Below, piece after piece: positions 17,284-26,674 of a stretch of DNA of 64,000 nt. Under the pieces are notes generated by a model. That model was given only the letters and a program-made list of their open reading frames with translations, had not been told where the DNA came from and did not search any database. The translations under genes were made by a program, and so were the position numbers. Position 1 is the first letter of the stretch, and the number at the start of each line of letters is the position of its first letter. Source of the DNA: Syntrophus sp. (in: bacteria) (lineage in GTDB: Bacteria > Desulfobacterota > Syntrophorhabdia > Syntrophorhabdales > Syntrophorhabdaceae); the NCBI GenBank assembly GCA_013824835.1, contig PNOM01000003.1:18413-82412 (forward strand), read 5' to 3'.

Positions 17284-19344
17284 ATGGGGTTAACATCGCA
17301 TATGAACAATGAAAGTCACCTTATAAAAGAACTTGTTGAAGAGCTTGCATCAAAAAACGAGATAATTGCCTCTCTGAAAAAGTCTGCTGAAGAACTGAAG
17401 AGGGTTGAGAGGGCATTACGGGAAAGCGAGAAAAGATACAGATCCCTTATCAGGCAATCGTCAGACGGTGTCTATATTTTTCATCATGAAACCGGCAGGA
17501 TTCTCGAAGCGAACGATCAGTTTCTCAGAATGCTCGGCTATACTGAAGAGGAGATTACCTCTCTCCGTCTCTATGACATTGTGACCCTTGATAAGAATAT
17601 TGTAGACGCGAATATTCAGAAGGTGCTGCAGGACAGGCAATACTTATTTGGTTTAAGACAGTATGTCTGTAAGGATGGCAGCCTTATAGATGTTGAGATC
17701 AGTTCTACCCTGATTCGCTACGGCAGTTCTAAAGTCATCATGGTAAATGTCAGGAATATGTCTGAAAGGATGCGTGATGAAAAAGAACTGCAGATACAGA
17801 CCGATAAAATGCGTGATCAGGCTGAATTACTCGATATTGCAGAGGATGCGATAATCGTGGGCACCCTTGATGGAACGATCATCTTCTGGAACCATGGGGC
17901 AGTGGAAAGGTACGGCTGGTCAAAAAAAGATGCCATGGGTAAACAGGTTCAGATACTTCTTAATTCGCAGTTCCCCGAGTCTATAGATAAAATCCGGGAA
18001 GATCTTTTTCGGGAAGGTAGATGGGAAGGGGAAGTAATACATCAAAAGTCGGACGGCACAAAGATTATTGTCGACAGTAAGTGGGCTTTAAGGAAGAACA
18101 AAGACGGCAAACCGGCTGCAATAATGGAGATAAACAATGACATAACGAAAAGGAAACGGGCCGAAGAAGCGTTACAGAAGACCAAGGATGAGCTTGAACT
18201 TCGTGTAGAAGAAAGGACAATTGAATTAAAAGAAATGAACGAACGGCTCATCAACGAACTTAACCGGCGAAAGCAGATTGAGGATTTGTTAAGGAAGGGC
18301 GCCGAGCGCTATAAGAATTTGTTTGAAGATTCTCCGATTGGTATTTATAGAACGAACCCCGATGGCCGTATTCTCATGGCAAATCCTATTCTGGTACGGA
18401 TGCTCGGGTTTTCTTCCTTTAATCAACTTGCTTCAACGCCTTTGAAAAATGGTGATTATGAGCCTTCCTATCTCAAAAAGAAGATGAAAAAGCGCCTTGA
18501 ACGGGAAGGGCGGGTAAGAGGGTTTGAAGCAAAGTGGAAACGTTTTGATGGATCCACAATCTATGTGAGGGAAAACGCACAGGCCGTACGTGCTCCGGAT
18601 GGAACAGTGATCTACTATGAAGGAACGGTTGAAGATATAAGCGAACAGAAAAAGGCGGAAGAAAAGATTAATTCCTACCAGAATCAACTGCGTTCATTGG
18701 CATCCGATCTGTCATTAGCGGAAGAGAGGGAAAGAAGACGTATTGCAACAACCCTTCACGATCATATCGGACAGATTCTTGCAATTTCAAAGATTAAGCT
18801 TGGCGCACTCCTTGAATGCGCCAAAGAAAGTGACATTGAGGAAAGCTTGCGGGAGGTCCGTAGCCTTGTTGGGCAGGCCATCCAGTATACACGGTCCCTG
18901 ACCTCCGAACTAAGCCCTCCCATCCTTTATGAGCTTGGACTTGAGGCAGCCCTTGAGTGGCTTTGCGAACAGGCCCATGAGCAACATGGTATTGCCTATG
19001 AATTTGAAACTGATCAGCACATGAAACCCGTGAGTGATGAAATACGTATTTTTCTTTTTACCGCAGTTCGCGAACTTCTGGTGAATGTGGCAAAACATGC
19101 CAATGCACAAAAGGTTAAAGTGACTGCCAGAAGAATTGACCGGAACATCTCCATTCATGTGGCAGATGACGGTATCGGGTTTAATACATCAAAAGTAACC
19201 TTTTATCTTGATAAGAACAAGGGTTTTGGTCTCTTCAGCATAAGGGAACGGCTTACCCATCTCGGAGGTCAGATGGAGATAAAATCTCAACGTGGTCGAA
19301 GCGCACGAATCATACTGTCAGCGCCGTTAAAAACCGAGAAATGA
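17284..19344 (+). CDS. Multi-PAS sensor histidine kinase, NarL/HisKA_3 class
   Basis: The 686-residue protein has no membrane segment, so it is probably cytosolic. After a short coiled coil come PAS domains at about 45-165, 180-300 and 340-460, with a charged coiled coil at about 295-345. The dimerisation/phospho-acceptor part reads ERERRRIATTLHDHIGQIL, with the histidine typical of HisKA_3 kinases. The HATPase domain shows VRELLVNVAKHANA, VADDGIGF and FGLFSIRERLTHLGG. Such kinases usually pair with a LuxR-type response regulator, but none lies nearby, so it is an orphan. The signal is unknown. An alternative start is ATG at codon 7; the ribosome site is weak for both. Confidence 0.9.
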   Translation: MGLTSHMNNESHLIKELVEELASKNEIIASLKKSAEELKRVERALRESEKRYRSLIRQSSDGVYIFHHETGRILEANDQFLRMLGYTEEEITSLRLYDIVTLDKNIVDANIQKVLQDRQYLFGLRQYVCKDGSLIDVEISSTLIRYGSSKVIMVNVRNMSERMRDEKELQIQTDKMRDQAELLDIAEDAIIVGTLDGTIIFWNHGAVERYGWSKKDAMGKQVQILLNSQFPESIDKIREDLFREGRWEGEVIHQKSDGTKIIVDSKWALRKNKDGKPAAIMEINNDITKRKRAEEALQKTKDELELRVEERTIELKEMNERLINELNRRKQIEDLLRKGAERYKNLFEDSPIGIYRTNPDGRILMANPILVRMLGFSSFNQLASTPLKNGDYEPSYLKKKMKKRLEREGRVRGFEAKWKRFDGSTIYVRENAQAVRAPDGTVIYYEGTVEDISEQKKAEEKINSYQNQLRSLASDLSLAEERERRRIATTLHDHIGQILAISKIKLGALLECAKESDIEESLREVRSLVGQAIQYTRSLTSELSPPILYELGLEAALEWLCEQAHEQHGIAYEFETDQHMKPVSDEIRIFLFTAVRELLVNVAKHANAQKVKVTARRIDRNISIHVADDGIGFNTSKVTFYLDKNKGFGLFSIRERLTHLGGQMEIKSQRGRSARIILSAPLKTEK

Positions 19345-19492
19345 TTCAAAGAAGGACAAGGTATCAATACATGGTTTTCGGCAATGACATACAATCAAAG
19401 AGAAAGCTGTACATGTAAACTTATAGGTTCATAGAAGTTTTATTAAGAATAAATATCTATTATAAAAATTATCAAAAGGCTTATGAGAAGGC

Positions 19493-19521
19493 TTGACATT
19501 GCAAAAATAAAAATGTTTAAT
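19493..19521 (+). promoter_or_regulatory. Strong sigma-70 promoter before the oadB-like gene
   Basis: TTGACA (19493-19498), exactly 17 bases, then TTTAAT (19516-19521). This is 11 of 12 consensus positions. Transcription should start near 19528. Confidence 0.75.
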
Positions 19522-19527
19522 TAAACG

Positions 19528-19677
19528 CCAAGTGAAAATTTTCATTACATCGCAAAGGGTAGGTTTAAGCCTGATAATTCGGCATAGGAATGATATCCTT
19601 GACTCCTTTTATGCCCGGCTTGCCGTTCCCTTGAGAATAGAAAAGGCTGCATTAATTCTTACACAAGGAGGTTATGA
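19528..19677 (+). promoter_or_regulatory. 150-nt structured leader of the decarboxylase operon
   Basis: The expected mRNA leader is long for a two-gene operon. It contains a pairable set GGCATA (19581-19586) with TATGCC (19610-19615), reinforced by GGA/TCC inside, and ends with an ideal AAGGAGG six bases before the ATG. I could not match it to a known riboswitch by eye. The rest of the 19345-19677 gap shows no gene. Confidence 0.35.
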
Positions 19678-20835
19678 ATGAGTTTAAACGAAATTTGGGA
19701 TTTGCTTATCGGCACACTCAAGACTACCGGTTTCCCTATGCTGTTTGCTGCAGGTGGCTGGAAGTATGTTATTATGTGGGCCTTCGGCTGTTTCTTTCTC
19801 TACCTGGCAATAGTTAAGGATTTTGAGCCTCTCCTTCTCCTGCCCATCGGTTTCGGTATCTTTGTAGTAAACTTCCCGAATACACCATTGTTCGGGTTTG
19901 CTGAGAACGGTCAACCCGAGCTGCTGATGTTTTTCTACAAATATGGTATCCTCTGGGAGGTTATTCCCTGCCTTATATTCCTCGGTCTCGGGGCAATGAC
20001 TGATTTTGAACCCCTGATTTCCAACCCGAAGATGCTCCTCATTGGTGCCGGGGCACAGCTCGGCGTCTTCGTGACCTTTACCGGTACGATCCTTGCCGGT
20101 TTTACTATTAAAGAAGCCGCATCAGTAGGTATCATCGGCGGCGCAGACGGCCCGACAACGATTTATATTACCGCAAAGCTTGCACCCCATCTGTTAAGCG
20201 CCAATACCCTTGCCGCATACTCCTATATGTCCCTTGTTCCTGTTATTCAGGCACCGATCATGCGAATGATGACAAGCGACAAGGAACGTCTCATCAAGAT
20301 GAAAATAGGGAGAAGGTGTTCCCATACAGAACTTGTGCTCTTTCCCCTCATCTGCGGCGGTATTATCGCCTTGATGGTCCCGGCAGTTATGCCCCTCATG
20401 GGTATGCTGATGTTCGGCAACCTCATGAGAGTGAGCGGTGTGGTAAAGCGGTTAACTGAAACTGCTTCAAACCAGCTCATGGATATTGTAACGATCTTTC
20501 TCGGCCTCAGCGTTGGCGCCTCCATGCAGGCCCACGTTTTCCTCACCTATAAACCCATGCTCGTTTTCGGCCTTGGTCTTGTCGATTTTATCGTTTGCAC
20601 CATGGGTGGTATCCTCACCGTAAAGATCATTAATATTTTTGCAACAAACAAGATCAACCCCCTTATCGGCAACTCGGGGGTCTCTGCAATTCCTATGGCG
20701 CCGAGGCTTTCTCAGCTTATCGGACAGCAGTATGACAAGAAAAACTTTCTCCTCATGCATGCGATGGCAGCGTGTCTTGCCGGCTCCATCGGTTCACCGG
20801 CAGCGGCAGGTATGCTTATATCCATGTTTGAGTAA
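19678..20835 (+). CDS. Sodium-translocating decarboxylase, beta subunit (OadB/MmdB/GcdB family)
   Basis: The 385-residue polytopic membrane protein has the hallmark segments of the family: GIIGGADGPTTIYITAKLAP, with the aspartate implicated in Na+ translocation, and NSGVSAIPMAPRLSQ followed by GSIGSPAAAGMLISMF. The beta subunit couples decarboxylation of a carboxybiotin to export of Na+. The biotin-carrying and carboxyltransferase subunits are not in the window, so the substrate (oxaloacetate, methylmalonyl-CoA, glutaconyl-CoA or malonate) is open. AAGGAGG precedes the ATG. It is followed after 11 bases by a small membrane protein. Confidence 0.92.
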   Translation: MSLNEIWDLLIGTLKTTGFPMLFAAGGWKYVIMWAFGCFFLYLAIVKDFEPLLLLPIGFGIFVVNFPNTPLFGFAENGQPELLMFFYKYGILWEVIPCLIFLGLGAMTDFEPLISNPKMLLIGAGAQLGVFVTFTGTILAGFTIKEAASVGIIGGADGPTTIYITAKLAPHLLSANTLAAYSYMSLVPVIQAPIMRMMTSDKERLIKMKIGRRCSHTELVLFPLICGGIIALMVPAVMPLMGMLMFGNLMRVSGVVKRLTETASNQLMDIVTIFLGLSVGASMQAHVFLTYKPMLVFGLGLVDFIVCTMGGILTVKIINIFATNKINPLIGNSGVSAIPMAPRLSQLIGQQYDKKNFLLMHAMAACLAGSIGSPAAAGMLISMFE

Positions 20836-20846
20836 GGGGGATTGAC

Positions 20847-21395
20847 ATGAAGACGATAAAATATTTGATGCTTATTTGTTTAATGTTCGGAATAACCCTT
20901 ATCCCGATGGTTGCTGCGGCTTCCGGCGCCCCTGCAGGGAAAAAGGTAATTACCCCTGAAGAGGGGATAGCTGCATTGGAGGCTACTCCCTATGAAAAGA
21001 AATTCGGAGCGCCCATTATGCCCGGCGGCAAAATCGTAAAAACCGAGGATACGGCAGCTTTTTATGAAATCAGCCAGCCCCATGAAAAGGTGGTTGAATT
21101 CTACAAGGAAGTCCTGAAGGTCTATGGCGATGAAAAATTCCGTGATTGGAAGGATCAGATATACATAGAGGATCTGGGTGGTGCAAAATGGCATTCCATC
21201 GGTATCATGAAGGGCGACGGAGAAAAGACTACCGTAAAGATTACCCGTGATAACATGACATGGGTATTCAGTACCCTTATCATACGGTTTGCCGGTGTCT
21301 TTTTTGTCCTTTGCGTGCTCTGGGTTCTCCTTAATCTCAACAGTTTCTGCATGAAGAAATTTTTCCCGGATACAAAAAAGGCTGCTGCAAAGTGA
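20847..21395 (+). CDS. Exported protein with C-terminal membrane helix, OadG-like partner
   Basis: The 182-residue protein has a signal peptide (about 1-25, AAASGAPAG at the cleavage region) and a central domain of about 110 residues. It ends in one strong membrane helix, RFAGVFFVLCVLWVLLNLN, followed by a basic tail. The short helix plus tail resembles the small gamma subunit (OadG) that holds Na+-pump decarboxylases together, and its place directly behind the beta subunit supports that. OadG proteins are usually under 120 residues with the helix at the N-terminus, so the extra exported domain is unusual. Its function is unknown. A terminator hairpin follows. Confidence 0.65.
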   Translation: MKTIKYLMLICLMFGITLIPMVAAASGAPAGKKVITPEEGIAALEATPYEKKFGAPIMPGGKIVKTEDTAAFYEISQPHEKVVEFYKEVLKVYGDEKFRDWKDQIYIEDLGGAKWHSIGIMKGDGEKTTVKITRDNMTWVFSTLIIRFAGVFFVLCVLWVLLNLNSFCMKKFFPDTKKAAAK

Positions 21396-21424
21396 TGTAA
21401 CCTGTAACAAATAACAATTATTTC

Positions 21425-21460
21425 AATGAAACCCCTTTTCTCAAGAGAAGGGGTTTCATT
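21425..21460 (+). terminator. Terminator hairpin after the decarboxylase pair
   Basis: AATGAAACCCCTTTTCTC (21425-21442) pairs with GAGAAGGGGTTTCATT (21445-21460) with a two-base bulge and an AA loop. A short T-rich stretch lies at its right flank. Confidence 0.75.
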
Positions 21461-21532
21461 TATTCAGGATACTGCATATAGAGGCAAAAAGAATATGATG
21501 CGATAGAGAATTCAGGAATAAAGGAGAGATTT

Positions 21533-23188
21533 ATGAACACGAATTACACGATTTCCCGCTACCTCCTCAGCCGCCTGCAGGAAGTCGGCATTAAACACCT
21601 CTTTGGTGTTCCCGGTGATTATGTTCTCGATTTCCTGGACGAGGTTATTGCCAGTCCCATTCAATGGGTAGGTAACTGTAATGAGTTGAATGCCGGTTAC
21701 GCAGCTGACGGCTATGCCCGCATTAACGGGGCAGGGGCCGCAGTTGTAACCTATGGTGTGGGAGGGCTGAGCATTTTGAACGCTGTAGCCGGTGCCTTTG
21801 CCGAGCATGTGCCCATGATTGTCATCAGCGGTGCCCCGCCTGCCCGACGGAGGGAATCGGGCGCCATGGTGCATCACCTTGTTTCCAATTACTACCTCCA
21901 ACTGGATATCTTCAGAAAAATGACGGTTGATGCGGCCATACTGACCGATCCCAATACTGCCCCTGATGAGATTGACCGCGTTATCCGGAATTGCATAACC
22001 CGGAAGCTCCCTGTCTACCTTGAGCTTCCTATCGATATGGCTCATGCCCCTTGTCGCCGACCAGGAGCGCTGCCCGCTATTGATTCGTTGCCTTCTGACA
22101 AGGATAGCCTGGCAGAGTGCGTATCAGAGGCTGCGGAGATGTTTAATAGCGCTGATCATCCCCTGATCCTCGCCGGTGTGGAGCTGCTCCGCTTCGGACT
22201 TGGAGGCGATACGCTTCATCTTGTTGAGACTGCTGAGGTTCCTTTTGCCACAATGCTAAGCAGCAAGTCTGTATTGCCCGAGCTTCATCCCCAGTTTGTC
22301 GGGATCTACCAGGGAGGCTGGAGCCGGGAGGTGGTTCGCCGTCAGGTAGAGGATTCCGACTGCCTCTTGTCCCTTGGGGTCTGGATAACCGATCTGGATA
22401 CGGGTTTGTTTAGCGTAAACCTGGACAACCGTCGGATGATTGCCGCCGGAGGAGGCCAGGTCCGTATCGGCAGCCATTATTACCATCAAATAGAATTGGC
22501 GGATTTCATCGGTCGGCTGGCCTTGGCAGTTCAACCACGTTCCTACCTGACCTCCCATCCGGCTGAATCCTATCAGCCCAGGCAACCATTCACACCTGAG
22601 ACGTCGTCTGTTTTGACGGCCCCTCGCCTATACGAATGTCTGAACCATTTTCTCGATGACCGGATGGTTCTTCTCGCAGAGCCTGGTGATGCCTTCTGTG
22701 CAGCCCCGGAGTTTCATATTGAAGAGGCTGAAAACTTCATCGTCCAGATCTATTACTCCTCCATCGGCTTCTGTACCCCGGCTGCCTTGGGAGTTGCCCT
22801 GGCGCGTCCTGATAAGCGGCCGGTAGTCCTCACCGGTGACGGCGCCTTCCAGATGACGGCGCAGGAGATCTCCACCATGATCCGGGAACGCTGCCCGGCT
22901 TTGTTTATAATCATTAATAATGACGGCTATCTGGTTGAACGGCTCCTCCATGTAGACGGGCCCTATAACGACATTCAGATGTGGCACTACGCAAGGCTGC
23001 CTGAGGTATTTGATGATGGGTCTCATGCCATCGGTATCAGGGTGACCACAGAGGAAGAGCTGGCGCAGGCCATGGAAATAGCCGCTCAGGAGAAGCAAAA
23101 ACTCGTGCTTATTGAGGCCTGTCTGCCAAACCGTGACTGCTCTGCAGGTCTGGAGCGCCTTGGGAAAACCTTTCGGCAGGTACAGTAA
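21533..23188 (+). CDS. ThDP-dependent 2-keto acid decarboxylase (pyruvate/indolepyruvate decarboxylase type)
   Basis: The 551-residue protein follows the pyruvate decarboxylase pattern: VPGDYVLDFLD, the cofactor-activating glutamate E51 in GNCNELNAGYAADGYAR, and the active-site pair H114-H115 in GAMVHHLV. The C-terminal ThDP/Mg2+ motif is GDGAFQMTAQE...IINNDGY. These place it among non-oxidative decarboxylases that release an aldehyde, rather than acetolactate synthases. Indolepyruvate or phenylpyruvate is as likely as pyruvate; the substrate cannot be chosen from motifs. GGAGAG precedes the ATG. It stands alone after a terminator and is convergent with the next gene. Confidence 0.88.
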   Translation: MNTNYTISRYLLSRLQEVGIKHLFGVPGDYVLDFLDEVIASPIQWVGNCNELNAGYAADGYARINGAGAAVVTYGVGGLSILNAVAGAFAEHVPMIVISGAPPARRRESGAMVHHLVSNYYLQLDIFRKMTVDAAILTDPNTAPDEIDRVIRNCITRKLPVYLELPIDMAHAPCRRPGALPAIDSLPSDKDSLAECVSEAAEMFNSADHPLILAGVELLRFGLGGDTLHLVETAEVPFATMLSSKSVLPELHPQFVGIYQGGWSREVVRRQVEDSDCLLSLGVWITDLDTGLFSVNLDNRRMIAAGGGQVRIGSHYYHQIELADFIGRLALAVQPRSYLTSHPAESYQPRQPFTPETSSVLTAPRLYECLNHFLDDRMVLLAEPGDAFCAAPEFHIEEAENFIVQIYYSSIGFCTPAALGVALARPDKRPVVLTGDGAFQMTAQEISTMIRERCPALFIIINNDGYLVERLLHVDGPYNDIQMWHYARLPEVFDDGSHAIGIRVTTEEELAQAMEIAAQEKQKLVLIEACLPNRDCSAGLERLGKTFRQVQ

Positions 23189-23200
23189 AAAAGTAAAATA

Positions 23201-23566
23201 TCACTCAGTTTGAGCTTCTGTCTTATCGTGCGCTAAATCCTGACCGGCCCTTTTTCGGCGCGCCTTGTCTATCCTGATGATTCCTATATACCAGAAGATC
23301 AGGGTAATGACGAGGAAAAACCTTAAGGGTATTCTCTTGGGTATGAGTATGGAGTAATCGAGGGTTTTTGGTTTGCCGTTATCAATGCCAACAGCCTGAC
23401 CTCTTATATCCTCCGGTTTCTCCTTTTTTATGGGGATACCCATTTTATAGATATTTTCAAAAAACCCTTTATCCTTTGAATAACTTGATAAAAAGGGGAG
23501 GGTCAGCAAGGGTATGCAGATACCGACAATAATAAAGATTACGCCAATCTTTGTTTCTCGATCCAT
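23201..23566 (-). CDS. Small two-helix membrane protein of unknown function
   Basis: The 121-residue protein has one membrane helix at about 8-28, an exported or cytosolic linker of about 45 residues, a second helix at about 80-97 and a charged C-terminal tail. A clear GGAGG lies four bases before the ATG, which supports it as a real gene. I recognise no family. It lies between the convergent decarboxylase gene and the calcium ATPase gene. Confidence 0.65.
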   Translation of the reverse strand: MDRETKIGVIFIIVGICIPLLTLPFLSSYSKDKGFFENIYKMGIPIKKEKPEDIRGQAVGIDNGKPKTLDYSILIPKRIPLRFFLVITLIFWYIGIIRIDKARRKRAGQDLAHDKTEAQTE

Positions 23567-23665
23567 GCCTCCAATATACCATATTCTTTACATAATTACC
23601 CCATATAAAGATCGGATGTGATTCCAGAGTAATGATCATATCCGATCTTCTGTGAGACTCCCCGA

Positions 23666-26287
23666 TCATCGCTGCCAATGGCGTTTTAACCATTTCTCGG
23701 CTTCTACAGCAAAGAATACCAGTGACGAGATGCCGATACAGAGGAGTAACTGGCTCATACTCAGTGGCTGTGTCTTAAAAATTGAGTTGAGGAAGGGCAC
23801 ATACGTTATGGCAAGCTGGAGGGCAAAAGAAAGGACTACTGCCCCAAGGAGGGGTTTATTGGAGAACAACCCCTGGCGGAAGAGGGATTCCTTTTCAGAG
23901 CGCACTGCAAGAACATGCCCGAGTTGCGTGAGGCAAAGTACCATAAAAACCATTGTCTGCCATTCCGGCATGGCCTTTTGTATTCCCCAGAACTGCACGC
24001 CAAGAATAAGGACCGCCATAAAAAGACCAACCCATAAAGCATGAATTCCCAGTCCCTGGGCGAAAATACTCTCCTTCGGGTTTCGCGGCGGTCTGCGCAT
24101 GACGTCCCCTTCCGAGGGTTCAATGGAAAGGGCCAGCGCGGGGAGACTGTCTGTTACCAGGTTGACCCAGAGGATATGGATGGGAAGAATCGGTACGGGA
24201 AGCCCTACGAGCTGAGCGATAAAGAGCGTCCATATTTCCCCGGAATTGGTTGTAAGAAGATACTTTATAAACTTTCTGATGTTGTCGTAAATCTTGCGTC
24301 CTTCCTGGACTGCCTTGATGATAGTAGAAAAATTATCGTCAAGGAGGATCATGTGGGCTGCTTCCTTTGAAACATCACTGCCGGTAATCCCCATGGCAAT
24401 TCCGATATCAGCCCTTTTCAGCGCTGGCGCGTCATTGACGCCGTCACCGGTCATGGCAACAAACTGATGCTTGTCCTGAAGGGCCTTTACGATCTTCAGC
24501 TTCTGTTCCGGAGCAACGCGGGCATAGACACGGATATGCTCAACCCTTTTCTCGAATTCCTCCAGAGAAAGGTCTTCCAGTTCCCTCCCGCTTATAATAA
24601 CGTTCTTGTTATCATTTTCATTGAGTATGCCGATACGGTTTGCAATTGCAGCGGCTGTAACAGGGTGGTCTCCGGTAATCATCACCGGTATAATGCCGGC
24701 GGCCTTACATAAAGCCACAGCATCCCTTGCTTCATCTCTCGGAGGGTCCATCATGCCCACAAGACCAAGTATGATAAGGTCGTGTTCAACCGTCTCGGGG
24801 GTATAGGAGCCAGGTAGTTCCTCCCATCTTTTTAATGCAATACAGAGGACCCGTAAGCCGCGAGAAGCCATTTCTTCGTTTACCCTTAACAGCTCTGCTC
24901 TGTCGAGGGGTCCGGGGCCGTCATTTACCCATGCTGCATTGGCCTTTTCAATGACCATCTCAGGGGCGCCTTTTGTAAATGCGATGAATGCCCCGTCGCT
25001 CCATTTGTGGATAGTAGTCATGCTCTTCCGGTCTGAGTCAAAGGGAATCTCGGCAATTCTCGGGAATTCACTCTCCAGCTTCTTTTTATCGAAACCGTGT
25101 TCTTTCGCGATACGATAAAGGGCAATTTCCGTAGGATCGCCAATCTCCGCGCCTTCGGCGTCCTCTTGAGAATCATTGTTGAGTGCAATCCCTGCCATCA
25201 GATAAACGAGGTCAGGGGTGGTCTGGTCGCTGCTTTTTAGAAGCCTTCCGTTGCCGTACACCTCTTCAACGGTCATGCGGTTATAGGTAAGGGTTCCCGT
25301 CTTATCTGAACAGATATAAGTGACAGAACCCAATGTTTCTACAGCAGGGAGCTTCCGCATGAGGGCATTTATTTTCACCATCTTCTTTGCCCCAAGGGCC
25401 AGCGAGATGGTAATGACCGCCGGGAGCGCCTCTGGAATAGCTGCTACGGCAAGAGAAATTGCTGTAAGGAGCATAAGGAGGGGTTTTTCTCCCCGCAAAA
25501 GGCCCATACCGAAGACAACAGCACAGATAATGAGAACGGCAACGGCCATCCTTTTTCCAAATGTGGTAAGCCTTTTCTGGAGAGGAGTTCTGGTCTCAGC
25601 TTCATCCTGGAGCATGGAGGCGATCTTTCCCAGTTCTGTAGCCATCCCCGTTCCGACAACAATACCAAGGCCCCGTCCATTCACAATGATGGTGCCTTTA
25701 TAGAGCATATTCTTACGGTCCCCGATAGAGAGTGCCGGGTCTTGAAGGGCTTTTTCCATTTTTTCAACGGGCACTGATTCGCCTGTCAGTGCAGCCTCTT
25801 CCGCCCTTACCTGAAAAGCTTCCACGAGCCGCATATCAGCGGGCACGATGACACCGGCTTCGATGGCTACGAGATCACCGAGTACAATCTCACTGGAGCT
25901 GATTTTTTTGGGAGTCCCTTCCCGTATCACTGTTGCGGCTGATGATGCCATCTTTTTGAGGGCTTCCATGGCGCGCTCCGCGCGGTACTCCTGGATGAAT
26001 CCGATGACGGCATTGGCAATGACGATGGCAATAATGACTAGGGTGTCTGTCATCTCTCCGATGATACCGGCAATGACAGCAGCGGCTATAAGGATGATAA
26101 TCATGAAGTCCTTGAATTGATCAAGGAGCATCATTGCCGGCGTCTTCTTTTTCTTCGCCTGCAGTTCATTGGGGCCGTATTGCTGGAGACGTTTCTCTGC
26201 CTCGCCTGCAGTGAGGCCCTCTTTGCCCGTATTCAGCCGCTTAAAGATGTCTTCGATGTTTTCCTGATGGCAGTGTGGCTGTGTCAT
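23666..26287 (-). CDS. P2-type calcium-transporting ATPase (first copy)
   Basis: I start at ATG 26287 (MTQPHCHQENIED), with AAAGGAGA at good spacing; an ATG two codons earlier touches the ribosome site. The 873 residues include the N-terminal cation-ATPase domain, TGESVPVEK, SDKTGTLT with the phosphorylated aspartate, and TGDGVNDAPALKRADIG. Membrane calcium ligands of SERCA site II are kept: PEALP in M4, NSGEIW in M5 and NLVTDSLPAL in M6. It should export Ca2+ or a similar cation using ATP. A second family member lies at 29.1 kb. The 387-base upstream gap to the divergent permease gene holds dyads and tandem repeats. Confidence 0.92.
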   Translation of the reverse strand: MTQPHCHQENIEDIFKRLNTGKEGLTAGEAEKRLQQYGPNELQAKKKKTPAMMLLDQFKDFMIIILIAAAVIAGIIGEMTDTLVIIAIVIANAVIGFIQEYRAERAMEALKKMASSAATVIREGTPKKISSSEIVLGDLVAIEAGVIVPADMRLVEAFQVRAEEAALTGESVPVEKMEKALQDPALSIGDRKNMLYKGTIIVNGRGLGIVVGTGMATELGKIASMLQDEAETRTPLQKRLTTFGKRMAVAVLIICAVVFGMGLLRGEKPLLMLLTAISLAVAAIPEALPAVITISLALGAKKMVKINALMRKLPAVETLGSVTYICSDKTGTLTYNRMTVEEVYGNGRLLKSSDQTTPDLVYLMAGIALNNDSQEDAEGAEIGDPTEIALYRIAKEHGFDKKKLESEFPRIAEIPFDSDRKSMTTIHKWSDGAFIAFTKGAPEMVIEKANAAWVNDGPGPLDRAELLRVNEEMASRGLRVLCIALKRWEELPGSYTPETVEHDLIILGLVGMMDPPRDEARDAVALCKAAGIIPVMITGDHPVTAAAIANRIGILNENDNKNVIISGRELEDLSLEEFEKRVEHIRVYARVAPEQKLKIVKALQDKHQFVAMTGDGVNDAPALKRADIGIAMGITGSDVSKEAAHMILLDDNFSTIIKAVQEGRKIYDNIRKFIKYLLTTNSGEIWTLFIAQLVGLPVPILPIHILWVNLVTDSLPALALSIEPSEGDVMRRPPRNPKESIFAQGLGIHALWVGLFMAVLILGVQFWGIQKAMPEWQTMVFMVLCLTQLGHVLAVRSEKESLFRQGLFSNKPLLGAVVLSFALQLAITYVPFLNSIFKTQPLSMSQLLLCIGISSLVFFAVEAEKWLKRHWQR

Positions 26288-26382
26288 TATCATCTCCTTT
26301 CCGGTTATACAATGAGCCGGCAGCAAGAAGCTTTACCGGATCACTGTTATCTGGTAAAGGTCTCGCTTGTTAGCCCATTCTA

Positions 26383-26411
26383 ACCGGCATACCGGTCGGC
26401 ATGATGCCGAC
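26383..26411. promoter_or_regulatory. Adjacent palindromes between divergent transport genes
   Basis: ACCGG-CATA-CCGGT (26383-26396) abuts GTCGGCAT-G-ATGCCGAC (26395-26411), a perfect 8-bp dyad around one base. The pair lies in the divergent region between the ATPase and the permease and looks like operator sequence. Confidence 0.5.
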
Positions 26412-26490
26412 GTATTGACGATAATGACGATGTAAGCTACTCCCCTTTGTCCTGATATATGATACATGACACCAGGATGCACGTCAATAT

Positions 26491-26534
26491 GTTTGCATTT
26501 TGTTTGCATTTTGTTTGCATTTTGTTTGCATTTT
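26491..26534. repeat. Four perfect tandem copies of an 11-bp unit
   Basis: GTTTGCATTTT is repeated four times without change at 26491-26501, 26502-26512, 26513-26523 and 26524-26534. The 11-base period is close to one helical turn, so bound proteins would line up on one DNA face. It can also slip in length during replication. A pairable CCCCTATAAA/TTTATGGGG hairpin with a T run follows at 26568-26604. Confidence 0.85.
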
Positions 26535-26674
26535 GTCATCCATGAATCAGGCATTTCTAATGAGTTACCCCTATAAACCCCTTGCCTTTATGGGGAATAT
26601 TTTTGTAAACTGGTGGCGGCAAGGAGTTAAGAACTTATGATAACAGCTAATATAAATTATAGGGGGTAGCGGGG

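Noticed and set aside
19528..19677. Cyclic di-GMP or other known riboswitch in the oadB leader
   Set aside because: A CGCAAAG segment resembles part of the GEMM motif, but the surrounding helices and the partner GC-rich segments do not match.
26333..26554. 73-codon minus-strand frame that includes the 11-bp tandem repeats
   Set aside because: The repeat-encoded KCKQNANKMQTK segment arises because the 11-base unit leaves the frame open; no ribosome site or homology.
26568..26604. Terminator-like hairpin before the permease gene
   Set aside because: CCCCTATAAA/TTTATGGGG pairs with a bulge and a T run follows, but no transcript is known to enter from the left, so it was only noted with the repeat.
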